Shown piece after piece: positions 30,380 to 33,669 of a stretch of DNA of 33,669 nucleotides (positions are counted from its first letter, which is position 1; every line of letters begins with the position of its first letter). This stretch comes from Planctomycetales bacterium (GTDB lineage Bacteria > Planctomycetota > JAKEIC01). Position numbers and translations under genes: made by a program. The DNA lies in the NCBI GenBank assembly GCA_022614695.1, contig JAKEIC010000331.1, forward strand, positions 1-33,669. Direction: 5' to 3'. Below the pieces are notes generated by a model. That model searched no databases. It was not told the DNA's origin and saw only the letters and a program-made list of their open reading frames with translations.

Positions 30380-31221
30380 GCCGGGAGCCGTCCGCCCCCG
30401 GCGAACAGGATCTCGCCGCCGTCGAAGCCCGCCTCGACGAGGGCGACCCCGAGGGGGCCGTCCGGCTCCTCCGGGGCCTCGCCGGGGGGGACCTCGGGGC
30501 GGCGCCGATGCCGATCCCCGCGCTGGCAGCGGAGGCGCTCCTCCTCGGGGACGACCCGGCGGGGGCGGAGAGGATCGTCCTCGCCGGTCTCTCGCGCGCC
30601 CCCGGCGATCCCGACCTCCTCGTCTGGAAGGCCGCGGCCGAGTACCGGCTCTGGAAGTTCCGCGAGGCCGCCGAGTCGGCCCGGCTCGCCCTCGCGGCGG
30701 ACGCGGACGTCGCCTACGCCCATCAGGTGCGCGGCCTCGCGTGCGACCACCTGGGGCGGCGGGACGAGGCGACCGCCCACCTCGCGCGGGCCAGCCGGCT
30801 CGACCCGGACGCGTTCCCGCCCGAGCCGAAGATCCCGCGGGAGGCCTTCGATCGTGTGGTGCGCGAGACGGTCGAGGACGTGCGGAGGGACCAGAGCCTC
30901 GCGAAGGTCCTCGAGGAGGTCGCCGTGGTGGTGGAGGACCTGCCTTCCGAGGCCGTCCACAGGGCCGGCGCCGACGACCCCGACCTCCTCGGCTTCTTCG
31001 CGGGCCGGTCGCTTGCGGACCGGGCCGCGGACTCGGGCGGCTGGGGACCGGGTCCCGGGGCGCCCCATCCGGGGACGCTCTACCTCTTCCGGAAGAACCT
31101 GATGCGCGCCTGCCGCGACCGGGCGGAGCTGGCCGAGGAGATCCGCGTGACGGTGCTCCACGAGCTGGCGCACCTGCTCGGGTTCGACGAGGAGGAGATG
31201 GAGGGGCTTGGCCTCGAGTGA
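30376..31221 (+). CDS. TPR - zincin metallopeptidase-like protein
   Basis: A 281-residue protein. The listed ORF starts inside mqnC; the sensible start is the TTG at 30376, which overlaps the mqnC stop as TTGA. The N-terminal ~150 residues are TPR-like helices (LLLGDDPAGAERIVLAGLSRAPGDPDLLVWKAAAEYRL, and DEATAHLARASRLDPDAFPP). The C-terminal ~120 residues match the small zincin family (TTHA0227-type): FDRVVRETVEDV, VVVEDLPSEA, GTLYLFRKNL and the metal site VLHELAHLLGFDEEEMEGLG with H262, E263 and H266. No signal peptide, so it is probably cytoplasmic. The family's function is poorly defined. The TPR fusion suggests binding of a partner. Confidence 0.85.
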   Translation: MSREPSAPGEQDLAAVEARLDEGDPEGAVRLLRGLAGGDLGAAPMPIPALAAEALLLGDDPAGAERIVLAGLSRAPGDPDLLVWKAAAEYRLWKFREAAESARLALAADADVAYAHQVRGLACDHLGRRDEATAHLARASRLDPDAFPPEPKIPREAFDRVVRETVEDVRRDQSLAKVLEEVAVVVEDLPSEAVHRAGADDPDLLGFFAGRSLADRAADSGGWGPGPGAPHPGTLYLFRKNLMRACRDRAELAEEIRVTVLHELAHLLGFDEEEMEGLGLE

Positions 31222-31225
31222 GCCG

Positions 31226-31759
31226 ATGGCGCCCCTGAACCCCGGAGACGGCCTGGACCGCGCCGTGCGCGCCTCGCGCGCGTGTGGGTGGCTCGCCGCC
31301 GTCTACTCCCCGCTCGCGCTTGCCGCGGCCTGGCTCTCCGTCCCGGGCCCGGCGTCGCTCGGCGACGGACCGGGGACCGAGTGGGCCGACGCCCGCTGGA
31401 CCCTCGCGCCGGGCGTCTCGCTCGCCATCCCCTTCCCGGCCGCCCTGGTCGCCCTCACGCTCCCCCCAGTCCTCGCGCTCGGGGCCGCGACCCTCGTCAT
31501 CCGCAGGGCGTCCCGGGATCCGGGCCGCTTGCCCGGAGCGCTCCTCCTGGGGGCGGCGGCGTCCGGACTCGGGATCGTCCCCGGGCTCTTCGTCTCCCTC
31601 GAGAGGCACTGGCGCTCGGCGCGCTCGTCCGCGGACATCTCCTCGAGCGGGCTGACGGGTCTCCCGCTCCTGCTGCTCAGCGCGGCGTTCCTCTGGACGT
31701 GGTTCCGGCACGCGGGGGTCCTGCGGGGGCAGGAGTCGGGACCGACGGGAGCGTGCTAG
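31226..31759 (+). CDS. small multi-pass membrane protein, unknown
   Basis: The start is taken as ATG 31226, 4 bp after the zincin stop, instead of the TTG at 31208. The 177-residue product has about four hydrophobic segments: GWLAAVYSPLALAAAWLSV, SLAIPFPAALVALTLPPVLALGAATLV, GALLLGAAASGLGIVPGLFVSL and LPLLLLSAAFLWTWF. A loop between the first two contains DARWTLAPG. No family is recognised. It is probably co-transcribed with mqnC and the zincin gene. Confidence 0.7.
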   Translation: MAPLNPGDGLDRAVRASRACGWLAAVYSPLALAAAWLSVPGPASLGDGPGTEWADARWTLAPGVSLAIPFPAALVALTLPPVLALGAATLVIRRASRDPGRLPGALLLGAAASGLGIVPGLFVSLERHWRSARSSADISSSGLTGLPLLLLSAAFLWTWFRHAGVLRGQESGPTGAC

Positions 31760-31782
31760 AATCGAGGGGTCGAGGGAGCCCG

Positions 31783-32007
31783 ATGCCGATCTACGAGTTC
31801 ACCTGCTCGGAGTGCCGGCACGAGTTCGAGGAGCTGGTCCACGGCGGGGTCCGGCCCCCGTGCCCCCGTTGCGGGAGCGGGAAGATCGAGAAGAAGTTCT
31901 CGGCCTTCGCGGTCTCGGCCGCGCCGAAGGCCGAGGAGTCGCCGCCGCCCGGCGCGTGCGGCCGTTGCGGGGACCCTCGAGGGCCGGGCGCCTGCTCCGT
32001 GAACTAG
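31783..32007 (+). CDS. FmdB-family zinc-ribbon protein
   Basis: A 74-residue protein beginning MPIYEFTCSECRHEFEELV and continuing PPCPRCGSGKIEKKFSAF, the standard FmdB/CxxC-CxxC regulatory-protein pattern. All four zinc ligands are present. The tail carries additional cysteines (GACGRCGDPRGPGAC), a common extension in this family. A GAGGGAG ribosome site precedes the ATG. Most members have no proven function. The listed ORF starts 501 bp upstream in a shadow frame. Confidence 0.9.
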   Translation: MPIYEFTCSECRHEFEELVHGGVRPPCPRCGSGKIEKKFSAFAVSAAPKAEESPPPGACGRCGDPRGPGACSVN

Positions 32008-32777
32008 GCATAGGGACCGCGCTCGCGGCGGCGGCGGCCGGCTGCGGGCGCGGCGGCCCGCCCGCCTCGCTCGGCGAGCGTGTCTACGAGCGAGACTGCG
32101 CCTCCTGCCACGGCGCGGCGGGGGACGGCGCAGGGCCGGCGGCCGCGTTCCTCGACCCGCGCCCGCGCGACTTCCGGGCGGGACGCCTCCGGTACCACTC
32201 GGGCCCGCCGGGGAGCGTGCCTTCGGACGCGGACCTCGAACGGGTCGTCCTCCGCGGGATCCCCGGCACGGCGATGCCTGGTTCCCGATGGATGTCGGAA
32301 GAGGAACGACGGGCGGTCGTCCAGCGGGTGAAGGCGTTCTCGGCGCGGTTCCGGGAGGAGTCCCCCCGGCCACCTGCGGCCGTCCCTCCCGACCCGTGGG
32401 CCGACCCGTGGGCCGACCCGTGGGGCCGGGCCCACGACGCGGCCGTCGCGAGGGGCCGGGCCCTCTACCACGCGCGCGGCGGGTGCGCGGACTGCCACCC
32501 CTCCTACCTCACAGACCCGCCCGGCGACCGCAAGCGCGACACGAAGGACGAGGACGGGAGCCTCTTGCTCCCCCCCGACTTCCTTCGCCAGCGACTCAAG
32601 GTGGCGGACACGCCCGAGGGGCTGTGGCGGGCGATCTCCTGGGGAGTCGGCGGGACGGCGATGCCCGCGGTCCCGGAAGGCCTCTCGGAGGGCGAGGTCT
32701 GGGCCCTCGTCCACTACGTGCGCTCCCTCGGGCGCGAGAGGACCCGGAGGCTCTGGCGCCCGGGAGGGACGGGATGA
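31956..32777 (+). CDS. diheme cytochrome c lipoprotein
   Basis: About 273 residues. The listed ORF starts at 31812, but the protein-like part begins with a short basic region and GTALAAAAAGCG, a lipoprotein signal. GTG 31956 or TTG 31965 are the usable starts, both inside the out-of-frame fmdB gene. Two c-type heme sites occur: CASCH (C48-H52) and CADCH (C177-H181). Each is followed by a GTAMP segment that could give the axial Met. The linker between domains is Pro-rich and contains DPWADPWADPWG, encoded by a 12-bp tandem DNA repeat. The second domain has an insertion rich in charged residues. The stop overlaps the next ATG (ATGA). It is likely an electron donor to the following oxidase-like protein. 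Confidence 0.82.
   Translation: MRPLRGPSRAGRLLRELGIGTALAAAAAGCGRGGPPASLGERVYERDCASCHGAAGDGAGPAAAFLDPRPRDFRAGRLRYHSGPPGSVPSDADLERVVLRGIPGTAMPGSRWMSEEERRAVVQRVKAFSARFREESPRPPAAVPPDPWADPWADPWGRAHDAAVARGRALYHARGGCADCHPSYLTDPPGDRKRDTKDEDGSLLLPPDFLRQRLKVADTPEGLWRAISWGVGGTAMPAVPEGLSEGEVWALVHYVRSLGRERTRRLWRPGGTG
32391..32425 (+). repeat. 12-bp tandem repeat (GACCCGTGGGCC, 2.9 copies) in cytochrome linker
   Basis: Three near-perfect copies in frame encode DPWA-DPWA-DPWG in the linker between the two heme domains. It may vary in copy number between strains. Confidence 0.75.
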
Positions 32778-33669
32778 CGGACACGCCCGAGCCGCCCGTC
32801 CCGCCGCCCCTCGCGGGCGCCGCCGACCCCGCGCTGGTCCGGTGGCACCTCGCGGCCTCGCTCGCGTGGCTCCTGGCCGGGCTCCTCGCGGGCCTCTGGG
32901 TGGCGGCCTGCCTCGTCTGGCCCGGGCTCGCCCCCGGGATCCCCTGGCTCGCCCCGGGGCGGCAGAGGATGGTCCACACGACGGTCCTCGGCCAGGGCTT
33001 CCTCTGGAACGGGCTCGTCGGGGCCCTCTACTCGATCGTCCCGGCAGCGGCGGGACGGGCGGTCCTCTCGCGCCGCCTGGGAGTCGCGGCCTTCTGGCTC
33101 TGGCAGGCGGTGGTCGCCGCGGGCGCGGCCGGGATCGCCGCCGGCGGCGCGCGCGGCGTCGAGTGGGCCGAGGGGCCGGCCCTCCTCGATCCCCTGGTCA
33201 CGCCGCTCCTGGCGGCGACCGCCGTGAACCTCCTCGCGCCGATCCTTGCCGAGCCGCGGCGCGCGGCGGCGCCGCCGCTCGGCTACGTCGCGGCCGGTCT
33301 CGCCTGGACCGTGCTTCTGGACCTCCTCGGGCGACACGGAGTCCCCGCCGCGCCCCCGGGCGCGGCGGCCCTCTCGCTCTCGGGCCTCTACCTCCACGCG
33401 AGCACCGGCCTGGCCCTCGCGCCTCTCGGGTTCGCGATCCTCCTCCACGGGGCGGCCGAGGCGGCGGGGGGGAGGCTACGCTACGGCGGCCTGGCCCGCG
33501 CGGGGATGTGGGTATTCGTGATCGCCTACCCGCTCAATGCGCTCGATCCGTTCCTCCGAGGTGTCCTCCCGGGGAGCCTCCCCGGGCTCTCCGGGCTCCT
33601 GGTCCTCGTGGTCTCGTTCGTGGTCCTCGCGGTCGTGCTCCCCGTGGCGGCCTCGCTGGCCTCGGCCCC
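32774..33669 (+). CDS. heme-copper oxidase subunit I-like membrane protein (partial, 3' end outside window)
   Basis: This frame is absent from the ORF track because it runs off the window with no stop, over about 298 codons. The ATG overlaps the cytochrome stop as ATGA. After a Pro-rich cytoplasmic start the protein is strongly hydrophobic, with roughly seven helices in view. RMVHTTVLGQGFLWNGLVGALYSIVP (H68) resembles the helix-2 heme ligand region of cbb3-like oxidase or NorB-type subunits. LYLHASTGLALAPLGFAIL (H208) could be a metal-ligand helix further on. Together with the diheme cytochrome directly upstream this suggests a terminal oxidase or a related quinol/cytochrome enzyme. The C-terminal ligand helices are outside the window, so the call is provisional. 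Confidence 0.6.
   Translation, partial: MTDTPEPPVPPPLAGAADPALVRWHLAASLAWLLAGLLAGLWVAACLVWPGLAPGIPWLAPGRQRMVHTTVLGQGFLWNGLVGALYSIVPAAAGRAVLSRRLGVAAFWLWQAVVAAGAAGIAAGGARGVEWAEGPALLDPLVTPLLAATAVNLLAPILAEPRRAAAPPLGYVAAGLAWTVLLDLLGRHGVPAAPPGAAALSLSGLYLHASTGLALAPLGFAILLHGAAEAAGGRLRYGGLARAGMWVFVIAYPLNALDPFLRGVLPGSLPGLSGLLVLVVSFVVLAVVLPVAASLASA

Noticed and set aside
29009-31711. 900-residue minus-strand ORF over mqnC and the zincin gene
   Set aside because: Arg/Pro/Gly-rich shadow without domains; mqnC and the zincin gene on the plus strand are certain.

Overview
The window is a very GC-rich, densely packed bacterial chromosome segment with nearly all third positions G or C. That composition produces many long antisense shadow ORFs. 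The gene content fits an uncultured Planctomycetota-like bacterium: secreted alpha/alpha-toroid (squalene-cyclase/prenyltransferase-fold) proteins, a membrane kinase-TPR protein, very large secreted GH2-type proteins with amidotransferase-like tails, an M64 peptidase, futalosine-pathway MqnC, and signal peptides ending in A-Q before D or E. This assignment is inference; no rRNA or marker phylogeny is available. I found no tRNA, rRNA, CRISPR, integrase or transposase gene.

Layout. (1) 1-6547, plus strand: a large NtrY-like sensor histidine kinase, a secreted protein of unknown function, and a Ser/Thr-kinase-like TPR protein that starts just before DFG and so lacks the N-lobe and catalytic loop. 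(2) 6563-11351, minus strand: a four-gene operon (tetR, 2Fe-2S subunit, molybdopterin subunit, FAD subunit) for a molybdenum hydroxylase of the 4-hydroxybenzoyl-CoA-reductase type. It carries the diagnostic extra four-cysteine loop but has Gln where the family's active-site Glu is expected. A consensus promoter overlapped by a 10+10 bp inverted repeat precedes it. (3) 11449-12307, plus: a VOC-fold protein and a small HEPN protein. (4) 12312-18490, minus: a transglutaminase-like lipoprotein, a LysR regulator, two tandem paralogous toroid proteins and a secreted M64 metallopeptidase. (5) 18622-23084: a lipoprotein, a GlcG/HbpS-like protein, a small unknown protein, a 164-bp nested palindromic element, a GAF/HD-GYP protein and a HEAT-repeat protein. 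(6) 23081-24150, minus: a Nudix hydrolase with a zinc ribbon, coupled to a four-helix membrane protein. (7) 24192-33669, plus: a 1303-residue GH2-like protein, a YgfZ/GcvT-like protein, MqnC, a TPR-zincin peptidase, a small membrane protein, an FmdB zinc ribbon, a diheme cytochrome c lipoprotein and the start of a heme-copper-oxidase-subunit-I-like membrane protein that runs off the end and is absent from the ORF track.

How the genes work together. MqnC (menaquinone synthesis) and the cytochrome/oxidase-like pair point to quinone-linked respiration. The molybdenum hydroxylase operon looks like a TetR-controlled catabolic module for an aromatic or heterocyclic substrate that cannot be named from sequence. 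The toroid-peptidase-transglutaminase block and the GH2 protein form an exported set. A recurring regulatory feature is a TAnnnT -10-like hexamer 6-9 nt before the start codon, which suggests leaderless transcription is common here. The truncated kinase has one of these promoters, so it may be expressed as it stands.
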